A stretch of DNA of 25,749 nucleotides from Yinghuangia elevatio (GCF_040649515.1 NZ_JBEZFP010000132.1:1-25749), one strand, 5' to 3'. Positions 1-6,807 are shown, counted from the first letter of the stretch. Made by a program: numbers and translations. Notes: a model not told the origin generated them from the sequence alone.

Positions 1-276
1 AAGTTGGCGGCACGCGGCGTCCGCGTGTATGCCGACGAGCCCAGGGAGTGGCACCTCACGTGCCGGATGCACGCTGCAGGCGTCCCGCTCAGCTGTTGGA
101 AGTCCGGCAGCGAGCATTTCCTGTACGCCCCGGGGCTGGGCACCACCGCCGACCCGTGGCGGAATCGTGTCGCAATCCACGTCGACGAGTTGGAGGCCGT
201 CGTCAGCCGGAACCCCCACGAACTCGCCACGCTCTTCGAGCGCTTCGCCCAGGACGACGCACGTCAGCAGAGCTGA
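1..276 (+). CDS. Hypothetical protein, truncated at the 5' window edge
   Basis: The frame is open from the first base of the window to a TGA at 274-276, so the true start probably lies outside; the TTG at position 4 is only the first possible start inside. About 90 residues are visible. The composition is that of a soluble globular protein, with several Trp, His and Cys residues and the segment HLTCRMHAAGVPLSCW, followed by an acidic amphipathic helix near the end (NPHELATLFERFAQDD). I do not recognise the family and see no catalytic motif or membrane segment. The pseudogene that follows begins 11 bases after the stop, so the two may once have formed an operon. Confidence 0.6.
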   Translation, partial: KLAARGVRVYADEPREWHLTCRMHAAGVPLSCWKSGSEHFLYAPGLGTTADPWRNRVAIHVDELEAVVSRNPHELATLFERFAQDDARQQS

Positions 277-287
277 AGCCGAATCAC

Positions 288-761
288 ATGGCAACCACCA
301 CGGCCAGCCCTGTACGCGAACTCGTACCTGGATCTGCACATGAACCCGTACGCCGACACCAGGCATGGGAGATGACCCGCGACGTCCTCGACATCGCCTC
401 TCGCGCCCCCTGGGGATGTTCCCAGTGGGACCGCGCAGGGTGCGCCGGAGGAGGCTTTGGTGCTGCTCGCCCGGATGACGGCAGAGCACGCGCTCGCCGA
501 CAGCCGCCGGGAGGCGCTGGCGGTGCTGGGCCGCAGTCCCGCCGCGGACGCCGCCCGTGCGGCGGCGCGCCGCGGGCGGCGCGGCCGACGTGGCGCGCCG
601 GTGGCCGCGGGGGAGGCGGAGGCTCGGCGGCGCTGTGCGGAGCGGCTGCTGGTGACGGCGGTCGCGCCGTACGTGCCTCGGCGGGCGGGGCGGACGTGTA
701 CGCGTTGGGCGCCGCGCGGGTTCGGGCGGGGATGCGGGCGCGCCTGGGGCGGACCGGGTGA
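288..761 (+). pseudogene. Frameshifted remnant of a hypothetical gene
   Basis: No single frame gives a credible protein, but consecutive pieces in alternating frames read like one. They are MATTTASPVREL from ATG 288, then SYLDLHMNPYADTR (322-363), WEMTRDVLDIASRAPWGCSQ (366-425), GAPEEALVLLARMTAEHALA (439-498) continuing to YVPRR near 683, and finally ADVYALGAARVRAGMRARLG ending at TGA 759-761. At least four frame changes are needed. Near 690 adding one G to a run of four restores the frame, which is the kind of slip expected of either decay or a homopolymer sequencing error. Neighbouring genes are intact, so I favour a decayed gene. A purine-rich stretch at 448-454 before GTG 460 could allow expression of an internal piece. 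The family is not recognised. Confidence 0.6.
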
Positions 762-906
762 GGTGCGCCGGACCCGCGCGGGCACATGAAGGCGAAGTGC
801 CTTTTCCGGTGGGGAAGTTACTGGAGGGCTCTCGGGGTATTCGGAACTCCCTGGACGGTGTCCTTGGGGCCGATACCCTGGCGGATCACCGTGAAAAGGG
901 GGATCG

Positions 907-1188
907 GTGGGCAAACGTCAGCGCCGCCGCGACCGCCGAAGGTCCGGAGACGGCGCGGCCGCGGGGTACCGCGTCGTGCTGCCGAGCAGCGAGGTGCCGT
1001 GGGTGGAGGTGCGTATCGCGGCGGGCGCGACGGCTGCGGAGCGGGATTTGTGCCTGGCCTACTGGAAGTTCACCGAGCCCATGGGGGTGGGCTCGCCACG
1101 TGGACGACGCCCGATGGCGGAGCCGCGGTACAGGGACGCCGAGCACAAGAACGACATGCTCGCCTATCACCGCAGGCGTCTGAGCTGA
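907..1188 (+). CDS. Small basic hypothetical protein
   Basis: This 93-residue protein starts at a GTG preceded by a good ribosome binding site (AAGGGGG, about 5 bases upstream). The N-terminus is very basic (KRQRRRDRRR, residues 3-12), followed by a compact part with PWVEVRIAAGATAAERDLCL and an Arg/His-rich end. It has no membrane segment and no motif I recognise. The basic start suggests nucleic-acid or ribosome contact, but that is inference. It stands alone between the upstream pseudogene and a long stretch without a supported gene. Confidence 0.6.
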   Translation: MGKRQRRRDRRRSGDGAAAGYRVVLPSSEVPWVEVRIAAGATAAERDLCLAYWKFTEPMGVGSPRGRRPMAEPRYRDAEHKNDMLAYHRRRLS

Positions 1189-1638
1189 CAAGACCCGCTG
1201 GCACCCCGCTCCCGCTCGTACCGGCCCTTTCGGGTACACCGAGGGCTCGTGGGGTTTGCGGCATCCCATCGCTCTTGGGTCCGGGCCGAGACCGGGGAAG
1301 GGCGGCCGGGCGCTCGCGTCGCGATGCCGAGCGTGAAGGACGCCGAAGACTTCCGTCGGCCCGCAGGTCGGGACGCCGGAATTCGAGTCGGCGGCGCAGG
1401 AGCTGAGGCGGCGGTCTACCTCGGGGAGGGTCTTCGGGGGGCGATCGTGCTCGGAGTCCGGGCTTGAAGCCGGTGAACAGGAACGCGTCCTGATCGTTGT
1501 CGCGGGGCGCGGACCGGCTCCTGTCCTTTTCCCCGTACCAGGTGAGCGTCTGAGATCGGGTTGCCCGTCCCGCCTCGCGGAACTGTACGAGGCGGGACGG
1601 GGCGTCCGGGCAAGCAGAGTGCCGGGGGCCTGGCGTGG
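1189..1638. other. Intergenic stretch without a supported gene
   Basis: These 450 bases hold no reading frame with a ribosome binding site. On the minus strand, about 1560-1450, one frame reads naturally (TLTWYGEKDRS, then DNDQDAFLFTGFKPG) and could be a fossil of a coding region. It has no start of its own, and the terminator of the 1639-3027 gene sits directly before it. Confidence 0.5.
1564..1601 (-). terminator. Strong intrinsic hairpin after the 1639-3027 gene
   Basis: A perfect 14-bp stem, CCCGTCCCGCCTCG (1564-1577) against 1588-1601, encloses a 10-base loop. It lies 37 bases beyond the stop of the minus-strand gene. No T-run follows, as is usual in Streptomyces. An outer TTGCCCG/CGGGCAA pair (1561-1567, about 1607-1613) could extend it. 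Confidence 0.8.
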
Positions 1639-3027
1639 TCAGGCGGCGGGAGGCTCGGGTGGGAGGACGCGGTGGAGGTAGTCCTCCAGGGTGTCCCGGG
1701 GGAGGGTGCTGTCGAGGGCGAGGGCTTGGCCGATGGTGCGTGCGGTGACCTGGTGGGGGATGTTCATGCGGCGTTCGGCTTCGCCGATGATGTCGCCGAT
1801 GGCGCCGCGTGCGTGGTGGGGTGCGTGGCGGATGAGCCAGTCGAGCATCTGGGCGACGTGGGGGGCGATGGCGTAGGTGTTCCAGCCCTCGTCGCGGGGC
1901 GGCTGGTCCTTGTCCTGGATGGTGCGGCTGATGGCGAGTTCGTCGAGGACGGCGTGCTCGACGGTGGAGGCCAGGGCGTCGAAGGGGATGACGGCGTCGA
2001 TGTCGGCGGCGACGTTCCAGGCGAGTTCGTCGGCGAGGGCGGCGGCGGCGGTTTGGGTGCGGTGGCGCAGGGCCCACATGCGGCGGCGGGTCGGGTTGTC
2101 CCACAGCAGGTTGGTGAACTGGGCGGTGTAGCGGGCGTGGACCTCGGCGGCGCCGGCCGGGAGCGGAGTGTCCGAGGTGTCGTCGGTGACGGCGGCTTCG
2201 ACACGTTCGGGGGAGCGGTGGCGCTGTTCGGCCCAGTCCTGGGCGACGGGTCGGGACCACAGGCTGCGGCTGCCGGGGGTGGCCTGGGGCGGGGGGACGT
2301 CGCCCTCGCCGCGGGAGATGTAGGCGCGCAAGGTGGAGGCGGCGATGCCGCCGATGTCGGCGAGCTGGGCCACGCCGATCATGCGGTTCGCTGCCAGTTC
2401 GGGGGCGGTGACGTCGACGTAGCACGCGTCCAGGGGCCGGGCGTCGTCCTGGTCCTGGTGGTGGGCGGCCCACATGGCCAGGTCGTCCGGCCAGGTGGAG
2501 GCGCGTTCGGCGTCCGGGTCCAGGTCGATGACGGTGAGGAGGAGGCCGCGTTCGGCGTCGCCCCCGTAGGAGTCGAGGGTGTCCGATGCCGTGACGGTCG
2601 TGGCGCCGGTGGCGGGGCGGCGTTCGTGGCGTTCGTTGGCGGTGTTCCACACCTGCGGCGGCCGGTACCAGGTGTCGCCGTCCCACCAGTAGCCGCCGCA
2701 GCGTTCCAGGACCGGGCGTTCGCTCCACCAGCCCATGTGGGAGGGAGAGGCGTCCGCGTCGCGGTAGAGCATGACGGAGCGGCCGTGTACGGGGTGGTGG
2801 CGGACCACCCAGGCGAAGTCGGGGCGGATCGGGTCGGTGGTGAAAGCCCACCATGCGCCGCCCTGCTCGGTGTCGACGCGGCCCCAGGTGCCAGCCTCCT
2901 CCCGGCGGCCGACCGCTTCGACGGCGCGGCCGTCGTGGACGGGGATGTGACTGTCGTCGACGAACGGCAGATAGGGGACGGGGTGGTCGGTGCTGATCCC
3001 GTTGGCGACGGGCTGTTGAATGCGCAT
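1639..3027 (-). CDS. Helix-turn-helix protein of unknown function, plasmid/mobile-element type
   Basis: This 462-residue protein starts at ATG 3027, the first start after a GGAAGG and a palindromic operator candidate at 3055-3076. The frame runs on upstream to 3189, but that extension would translate through the operator and reads poorly. The N-terminal half is Trp-rich (GGYWWDGDTWYRPPQVW, residues 111-127). Residues about 217-268 (GVAQLADIGGIAASTLRAYI, then LWSRPVAQDWAEQ) have the layout of a MerR/excisionase-like winged helix-turn-helix. The C-terminal half is helical and probably packs around the DNA-binding domain. I infer a regulator or plasmid-maintenance protein; no enzyme motif is seen. 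It is a single-gene unit with its own operator and terminator, and may be self-regulated. Confidence 0.75.
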   Translation of the reverse strand: MRIQQPVANGISTDHPVPYLPFVDDSHIPVHDGRAVEAVGRREEAGTWGRVDTEQGGAWWAFTTDPIRPDFAWVVRHHPVHGRSVMLYRDADASPSHMGWWSERPVLERCGGYWWDGDTWYRPPQVWNTANERHERRPATGATTVTASDTLDSYGGDAERGLLLTVIDLDPDAERASTWPDDLAMWAAHHQDQDDARPLDACYVDVTAPELAANRMIGVAQLADIGGIAASTLRAYISRGEGDVPPPQATPGSRSLWSRPVAQDWAEQRHRSPERVEAAVTDDTSDTPLPAGAAEVHARYTAQFTNLLWDNPTRRRMWALRHRTQTAAAALADELAWNVAADIDAVIPFDALASTVEHAVLDELAISRTIQDKDQPPRDEGWNTYAIAPHVAQMLDWLIRHAPHHARGAIGDIIGEAERRMNIPHQVTARTIGQALALDSTLPRDTLEDYLHRVLPPEPPAA

Positions 3028-3302
3028 CAGATCGCTGTGCCCTTCCACACGAGAATGCTGTAGATGACTACAGCATACCCAGGCGAGTCGGGCCGCATGG
3101 CAACTTTCCTCAAAATGGAAAGAGTTCGTCAGCGAGGCCCGCGCGGCTCGCGAACGCTGGCGGATCACCGGGAGGAAAATGCCGCGCACCTACAGCGCGG
3201 TGTGACGGCGCCTGTCGTCAACCAATGTCCGCAGCCGACCTCTGGAGCTGTCCATGACGGCGTGGGCGGACACCCGCCCTGTTCGTCGGGGAAGCGGTCC
3301 CT
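3028..3302. other. Promoter side of the 1639-3027 gene, otherwise featureless
   Basis: Apart from the operator at 3055-3076 I see no supported gene. A plus-strand frame at about 3089-3208 ends in a protein-like piece (KEFVSEARAARERWRITG, then a TGA), but it has no start codon with a ribosome binding site. It may be a remnant. Confidence 0.4.
3055..3076 (-). promoter_or_regulatory. Palindromic operator candidate before the 1639-3027 gene
   Basis: A perfect 9-bp inverted repeat, ATGCTGTAG-atga-CTACAGCAT, lies 28-49 bases upstream of ATG 3027. A -10-like TATGCT (minus strand, 3077-3072) overlaps one arm, so a bound dimer would block transcription. The spacing resembles the operators of GntR-type repressors that control transfer genes on Streptomyces plasmids; that comparison is from memory. 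No GntR gene is present in the window, so the ligand could be the gene's own product or a protein encoded elsewhere. Confidence 0.6.
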
Positions 3303-3549
3303 GGGTGCCGCCGCGTGCCGGGTGGGAATGACCGCTGTCCCGGTCGTGTTGTGGCGTGTGGTCGGTGAGTTCGGTGCCCCCGGGCCTCACCTGCTGCCGC
3401 CGAGGAATACCGTCAGGCTGGAGCCTCGGTGAGCCTACCGCCGAGAGGCGGCCCGCTCACCGCCCACCTATGTTGCCTGGCCCGCACACCAACAGGTGTG
3501 CGGGCCCGACGCGTTCGCGCGGCCGCCCGCGAGATGTCGCACGGAACGG
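3303..3549 (+). repeat. Structured non-coding repeat, copy 1
   Basis: Positions 3341-3549 match 6341-6549 with 13 mismatches by hand count, offset by exactly 3,000 bases. Weaker similarity, with a gap, reaches back to about 3303. Hairpins are conserved in both copies: GGTGAG/CTCACC (3364-3369 with 3386-3391), a nested pair CGGTGAGC/GCTCACCG (3427-3434 with 3455-3462) enclosing CCGCC-GAGA-GGCGG (3438-3451), and a terminator-like 12-bp stem at 3479-3506. No open frame in it looks convincingly coding. I read it as a structured RNA or leader element; the strand is chosen from the order of the hairpins with the terminator last. Confidence 0.75.
3479..3506 (+). terminator. Terminator-like hairpin inside repeat copy 1
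   Basis: GGCCCGCACACC-AACA-GGTGTGCGGGCC is a perfect 12-bp stem with a tetraloop. The matching stem in copy 2 is longer and differs at one loop-proximal pair. Confidence 0.7.
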
Positions 3550-3628
3550 ACGCCGACCCGCGTGATCTCCGAAGAGATTTGTCGGCCGTGCGGCCTGGAG
3601 TGGCTGGTCCGTTGTCTCTTGTGTCGGT

Positions 3629-3659
3629 GGTACGCGTATTCCCCCGCGCTACGCGTACC
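3629..3659. repeat. Perfect 10-bp inverted repeat
   Basis: GGTACGCGTA (3629-3638) pairs with TACGCGTACC (3650-3659) across an 11-base loop. It lies between repeat copy 1 and the terminator of the 3736-4119 gene, and could act as a second terminator hairpin. Confidence 0.5.
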
Positions 3660-3677
3660 CCGCCGACTGCGGTAGGG

Positions 3678-3702
3678 GCGCCGAGCCCGTTGAGCTCGGC
3701 GC
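3678..3702 (-). terminator. Terminator of the 3736-4119 gene
   Basis: GCGCCGAGC (3678-3686) pairs perfectly with GCTCGGCGC (3694-3702) around a 7-base loop. It starts 33 bases beyond the stop codon of the minus-strand membrane-protein gene. Confidence 0.65.
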
Positions 3703-3735
3703 ACGAAGAGATGGATGGACGGAAGCGGTCGAGGC

Positions 3736-4119
3736 TCAGTCGCGGCGGACCGCGCGGACGAAGACGACGACCGGGGCGGCGGTTGCGAGTACGAGCAGCG
3801 CGACGACGGCCGGCCAGGGGACGTCGGCGACAGCGAGGCCCCGCGGCATCCAGATGGAGATGCCCGCTATGCCGAGCACGGTCGCCACGCCGTGGAGTGT
3901 GCGGAGCGCCAGAGGCGACTGCTGGGCGGGTACGCGGGCGCTAGCCCGCCACCCGGATAAGGGCGTGTGTCCAAAGACCACCACCGCGTCCCCGGTGGGT
4001 TCTTCGTCCGCCGGGGCCGGGGCTTGTCCTGGGCTCCGCTCGCGGCGGAAGCGGACGTATGCCGACGGCCGGTCGGGCCCGTCTTCGTCCGCAACCGACG
4101 CCGGAGGGCGTTTGGCCAT
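3736..4119 (-). CDS. Small membrane protein, two transmembrane segments
   Basis: This 127-residue protein starts at ATG 4119, with AAAGG 9 bases upstream. Residues 1-65 are hydrophilic and proline/charge rich (FRRERSPGQAPAPADEEP) and probably cytoplasmic. Two hydrophobic segments follow, around residues 73-90 (LHGVATVLGIAGISIWM) and 101-120 (PWPAVVALLVLATAAPVVVF), and the protein ends in RAVRRD, which fits a cytoplasmic C-terminus. I recognise no family; small two-helix membrane proteins of this sort are common on Streptomyces conjugative plasmids (the Spd group), but similarity to those is not shown here. It stands alone and faces repeat copy 1 with its 3' end. Confidence 0.65.
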   Translation of the reverse strand: MAKRPPASVADEDGPDRPSAYVRFRRERSPGQAPAPADEEPTGDAVVVFGHTPLSGWRASARVPAQQSPLALRTLHGVATVLGIAGISIWMPRGLAVADVPWPAVVALLVLATAAPVVVFVRAVRRD

Positions 4120-4546
4120 GTGTCATGACCTTTCTGTGAGCTGGAGACTGCCCCGGTGATCAGAGCAGTGCCGGTGATGCCGTCTTCCCCTGCAGGAACG
4201 CGCCGATTGTCGGGCGGCTGTTGCACCCACCCCGCCCGCTGCGCCGCGCCCGTGATGGAGACCCCGGCCCGCCACGGCCACGCGGGTTCCTCCTGGTAAC
4301 ACGGGCGCGCAATCGGCAGGGGAGCAAAGCCAGTTACCGCTTTGCCCCCGCGCGAGTGTACTTGTGGCACACCACACACGCGCCTAGAACACATCAATAA
4401 GACACCAGATTGGTGTTTGATAGGTGCTACTAAGGTGCACACATGAGATGCTGGATACGGCGGCTGCCCGATTTGGGCGCTCTCGATGGGATCGCCACGA
4501 AACGGGCGGCTGAAGGGCGGCACTACAGGTCAAGGGGAGACTCACG
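4120..4546. other. Divergent intergenic region with an AT-richer patch
   Basis: This region lies between two divergent genes. The patch at about 4380-4440 is clearly less GC-rich than its surroundings and contains an inverted repeat at 4402-4416, so it likely carries promoters. I see no supported gene. One long minus-strand frame crosses it but lacks a ribosome binding site. Confidence 0.5.
4402..4416. promoter_or_regulatory. Inverted repeat, operator candidate
   Basis: ACACCA-gat-TGGTGT is a perfect 6-bp dyad in an AT-richer patch about 130 bases before the ribbon-helix-helix gene. Proteins of that fold often bind short dyads before their own gene, so autoregulation is a reasonable guess only. 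Confidence 0.4.
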
Positions 4547-4843
4547 ATGGGTGAACAGGCACTGCGGGCGGTAGACCCGCAAACAGCCAAGGAGGAACAG
4601 GGCGAGGGGACAGGCACCGTCGTACACGAGGACCCGTCGCCGGCGACGCGGTTCTCGGTGAAGCTGATCCCCGCGGCGCAGAAGGCCATGGCCAAGCTCA
4701 TGGCACGTACCGGGCTGTCGAAGACGGACGTGACCAACCGTGCGGTCCAGGTGTACGGGTACCTCGAGGACCGCAAGGGGGAGGGGTACGAAATCCTCCT
4801 GCGCGACCCCAACGGCGCGGTGGAGCGTCTGCAGATCATGTAG
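4547..4843 (+). CDS. Ribbon-helix-helix (MetJ/Arc-like) DNA-binding protein
   Basis: This 98-residue protein starts at ATG 4547, with AAGGGGA about 9 bases upstream. Residues 1-32 are charged and probably disordered. TRFSVKLIPAAQKAMAKLMA (34-53) has the pattern of the DNA-contacting beta strand and first helix of the ribbon-helix-helix fold. The turn TGLSKTD and a second helix (TDVTNRAVQVYGYLEDRKG, 60-78) follow. The tail EILLRDPNGAVERLQIM is a further short strand region. Such proteins are dimeric repressors or antitoxins. No toxin partner is adjacent, so a plasmid-copy or transfer regulator is as likely. Two hairpins follow the stop codon. Confidence 0.75.
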   Translation: MGEQALRAVDPQTAKEEQGEGTGTVVHEDPSPATRFSVKLIPAAQKAMAKLMARTGLSKTDVTNRAVQVYGYLEDRKGEGYEILLRDPNGAVERLQIM

Positions 4844-4884
4844 AACCCCGGCGGCCGCATACGGCGCTGCGTGCCGCCTTTGAG

Positions 4885-4919
4885 GCCAGGTGCAGGTGGG
4901 GGACGAAGCCGCACCTGGC
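4885..4919 (+). terminator. Hairpin after the ribbon-helix-helix gene
   Basis: GCCAGGTGC (4885-4893) pairs perfectly with GCACCTGGC (4911-4919) across a 17-base loop, 41 bases after the stop. Confidence 0.5.
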
Positions 4920-4952
4920 GTCACCGCGGCCTGAACCGCGCAACCTCGTACG

Positions 4953-4986
4953 GCCCCCGTCGGTTCGCACCACACGCGGCGGGGGC
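4953..4986 (+). terminator. Second hairpin after the ribbon-helix-helix gene
   Basis: GCCCCCGTCG (4953-4962) pairs with CGGCGGGGGC (4977-4986), with one G-U pair and a 14-base loop. Confidence 0.5.
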
Positions 4987-5547
4987 CTCGCCGCGCGTAC
5001 GACCGCCCAGCGGGCAGGCTGCCTGTTGTGTCTGCCGGTATGACCTGGTCGGCGCAGTTGGGGTGCCCCCCAGCGCACAGCGGGCCGTTGTCGGAGTGTG
5101 TCGACTCCCGCCAGTGCTCCTGCCGCGCCCCCGTTGCCGTTCTTGTTAACACCCAGACGGGCGGACGTCGCACCGGCGTTGGGGGTGGGAAGTGAGTCGC
5201 TGCCGGGTGTGGCTGCGGCCCCGGCCCGGGGGAGTGGGGGCGGGGCCGCAGCGCGGGGAGGCCGCGTGCCCGGTGGGGGGAGGTGGGCACGTGAGTGGAG
5301 GACCATGCAGCGTCTTACGCGTCGCCGCACGCCTCCCCGGTTGTCTTCCACCGTAGGCAGACCGCCGCTCAACAGCCGCACCACACGCAGTCAAAAACGA
5401 TCAACATCAAACGATTCGCGGCGGCGGTCGACCGCTCTGGCGTCCACGGATGGCCCGAGCCGGGTGAGGCGCTGCGTCCGTCTGGGTGAACGGGCCTGTG
5501 GTGCCGTGGACTTGGGTAGGGCGGGGCCGGTACGACTACCGGGACCA

Positions 5548-5568
5548 ACCAGACCGTCGGGGTCTGGT
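5548..5568. promoter_or_regulatory. Inverted repeat just before the HNH nuclease gene
   Basis: ACCAGACC-gtcgg-GGTCTGGT is a perfect 8-bp dyad with a 5-base loop, ending 27 bases before ATG 5596. It may be an operator or a leader hairpin; the sequence alone does not decide. Confidence 0.45.
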
Positions 5569-5595
5569 CGGCGACCGGCAGGACGGGGCTCGGGG

Positions 5596-6285
5596 ATGTC
5601 GAGGACACGTTTCGCGTACGGGTGCGCCATGGCGGCGGCCGCTGCACTGCTCGTAGGGGCCACGGCCGTGCCCGCCGCCGCAACGCCGACCGAACGACAC
5701 GCGGCGGGGGAGCAGTTCAGCTTCCGGCTGCATGAGGCGGTGCGTGCGCTGCCGCTCGCGCAGGAGAGCCGCGACGGTTACGTGCGCACGAAGTTCAAGC
5801 ACTGGGTGGACGCGGATAAGGACGGCTGCGACGCCCGGCGCGAGGTCTTGATCGCCGAGGCTGTGGAGCCGGTGGAGGTTGGGGCGCGGTGCGCGCTGAC
5901 CGGCGGCCGCTGGTGGTCGCGGTACGACGACCGCTTCCTCGACCAGGCGACTCAGCTGGATGTGGACCACATGGTCCCGTTGGCGGAGGCGTGGGACTCT
6001 GGGGCGTCCGGGTGGAGCGCTGCGGAGCGTCAGGCGTACGCGAACGACCTGGACGACGAGCGTTTGTTGATCGCGGTGTCGGCGGCGTCGAACCGTTCGA
6101 AGGCCGACAAGGACCCGGCGGAGTGGATGCCGCCGTACGCGGAGTACGCGTGCGAGTACACCGGGAACTGGATCGCGATGAAGATCCGCTGGGGCCTGTC
6201 GGTGGACCAGGTTGAGTACGACGCGCTTGCCGCGCAGGCCGCCTCCTGCCCGGACGTGGAGATCACCGGCGCCCGCGCACGCTGA
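5596..6285 (+). CDS. Secreted HNH-family nuclease (DUF1524/GmrSD C-terminal type)
   Basis: This 229-residue protein starts at ATG 5596. A signal peptide is clear: a short Arg-containing start, a hydrophobic core AAAAALLVGATAV (residues 13-25) and a likely cleavage site after PAAA (29). The catalytic region matches the ββα-metal nucleases often annotated DUF1524: LDVDHMVPLAEAWDSG (121-136) with Asp-His at 124-125, then AYANDLDDERLL (147-158) and SNRSKADKDPAEW (165-177). The C-terminal Cys residues (186, 218) could form a disulphide. It probably acts outside the cell as a non-specific DNase, for nutrient scavenging or competition. No immunity gene is visible, which fits an exported enzyme active only after secretion. 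The frame is open upstream to 5098, but that part reads poorly and lacks a start signal. The ribosome binding site is weak. Confidence 0.88.
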   Translation: MSRTRFAYGCAMAAAAALLVGATAVPAAATPTERHAAGEQFSFRLHEAVRALPLAQESRDGYVRTKFKHWVDADKDGCDARREVLIAEAVEPVEVGARCALTGGRWWSRYDDRFLDQATQLDVDHMVPLAEAWDSGASGWSAAERQAYANDLDDERLLIAVSAASNRSKADKDPAEWMPPYAEYACEYTGNWIAMKIRWGLSVDQVEYDALAAQAASCPDVEITGARAR

Positions 6286-6289
6286 ACCA

Positions 6290-6549
6290 GGTGTGCCGGC
6301 GGCGTGCCGGGAGTCCGGGAGTGGGGAATGACGGGCGTCCCGGTCGTGTTGTGGCGTGTGGTCGGTGAGTTCGGTGCCCCCGGGCCTCACCTGTTGCCGC
6401 CGAGGAATACCGTCTGGCTGGAGCCTCGGTGAGCCTTCCGCCGAGAGGCGGCCCGCTCACCGTCCACCTTCGTTGTCGGGCCCGCACGCCAACAGGTGTG
6501 CGGGCCCGACGCGTTCACGCGGCCGCCCGGGAGATGTCGAACGGGACGG
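6290..6549 (+). repeat. Structured non-coding repeat, copy 2
   Basis: This copy begins about 5 bases after the stop of the HNH gene and matches copy 1 at 94% over 6341-6549 by hand count. The hairpins at 6364-6391, 6427-6462 and 6475-6510 are all retained. In the last stem, one substitution leaves a G-U pair and others lengthen the stem to 16 bp, which argues that structure is kept. It sits about 260 bases before the cold-shock gene, so here it could belong either to the 3' end of the HNH transcript or to an independent RNA. Confidence 0.75.
6475..6510 (+). terminator. Long terminator-like hairpin in repeat copy 2
   Basis: GTCGGGCCCGCACGCC (6475-6490) pairs with GGTGTGCGGGCCCGAC (6495-6510) around AACA, with 15 Watson-Crick pairs and one G-U. 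It would terminate transcription from the HNH gene or of the repeat RNA. Confidence 0.75.
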
Positions 6550-6807
6550 TGCTGCTCTTCCGCCAACGTGTTGGGCGCGGCACACTCTGCTGTCCCGGGC
6601 CGTGCATCCACGGCCTGAGAGGTGCGGCCCGGCGTGGCCAGGGACGGCGGCCGGGCCGCACCGCCGGGCTACCGCGCCTTGTTGACCGCTGCGTTCGCGG
6701 GTGGTTGCGGGGTGAGCGGACTGGGCAGGCCCTTGATCGCCGGGTCGTGGGAGGCCCCGCGGGCGCCCCTGCTGGGGCGCCGTGGCGTGAGTGGAGGGGA
6801 CCGGTCG
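6550..6807 (+). promoter_or_regulatory. Hairpin-rich leader region of the cold-shock gene
   Basis: No gene is supported here. Two strong hairpins are present. One is GGTGCGGCCCGG (6621-6632) with CCGGGCCGCACC (6651-6662). The other is GGCGCCCC-TGCT-GGGGCGCC (6762-6781), which ends 26 bases before the start codon of the cold-shock gene, just ahead of its ribosome binding site. The first may be a terminator for upstream transcription; the second may shape translation of the cold-shock mRNA. Confidence 0.5.

Larger units (their letters stand above)
4844..5595. other. Long intergenic stretch with hairpins, no supported gene
   Basis: These 752 bases lie between the ribbon-helix-helix gene and the HNH nuclease gene. 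They hold two terminator-like hairpins (4885-4919, 4953-4986), a perfect 8-bp palindrome TGTTAACA at 5144-5151, an AT-richer patch at about 5388-5415 that could hold a promoter, and an inverted repeat at 5548-5568. Frames crossing the region lack ribosome binding sites. Confidence 0.5.

Noticed and set aside
876..3173. The 14-mer CTGGCGGATCACCG occurs near 878 and again near 3159
   Set aside because: A shared 14-mer is expected about once by chance in a GC-biased window of this size, and similarity does not extend to either side.
3028..3189. Upstream extension of the 1639-3027 gene to ATG 3189
   Set aside because: It would run through the palindromic operator candidate, and its composition differs from the rest of the protein.
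3356..3565. A frame open in both repeat copies giving similar 60-residue peptides
   Set aside because: Changes between the copies fall at all codon positions, no ribosome binding site precedes it, and hairpins explain the conservation better.
5098..5595. Upstream extension of the HNH nuclease frame
   Set aside because: It lacks a ribosome binding site and reads as low-complexity Arg/Pro/Gly; the signal peptide begins properly at ATG 5596.
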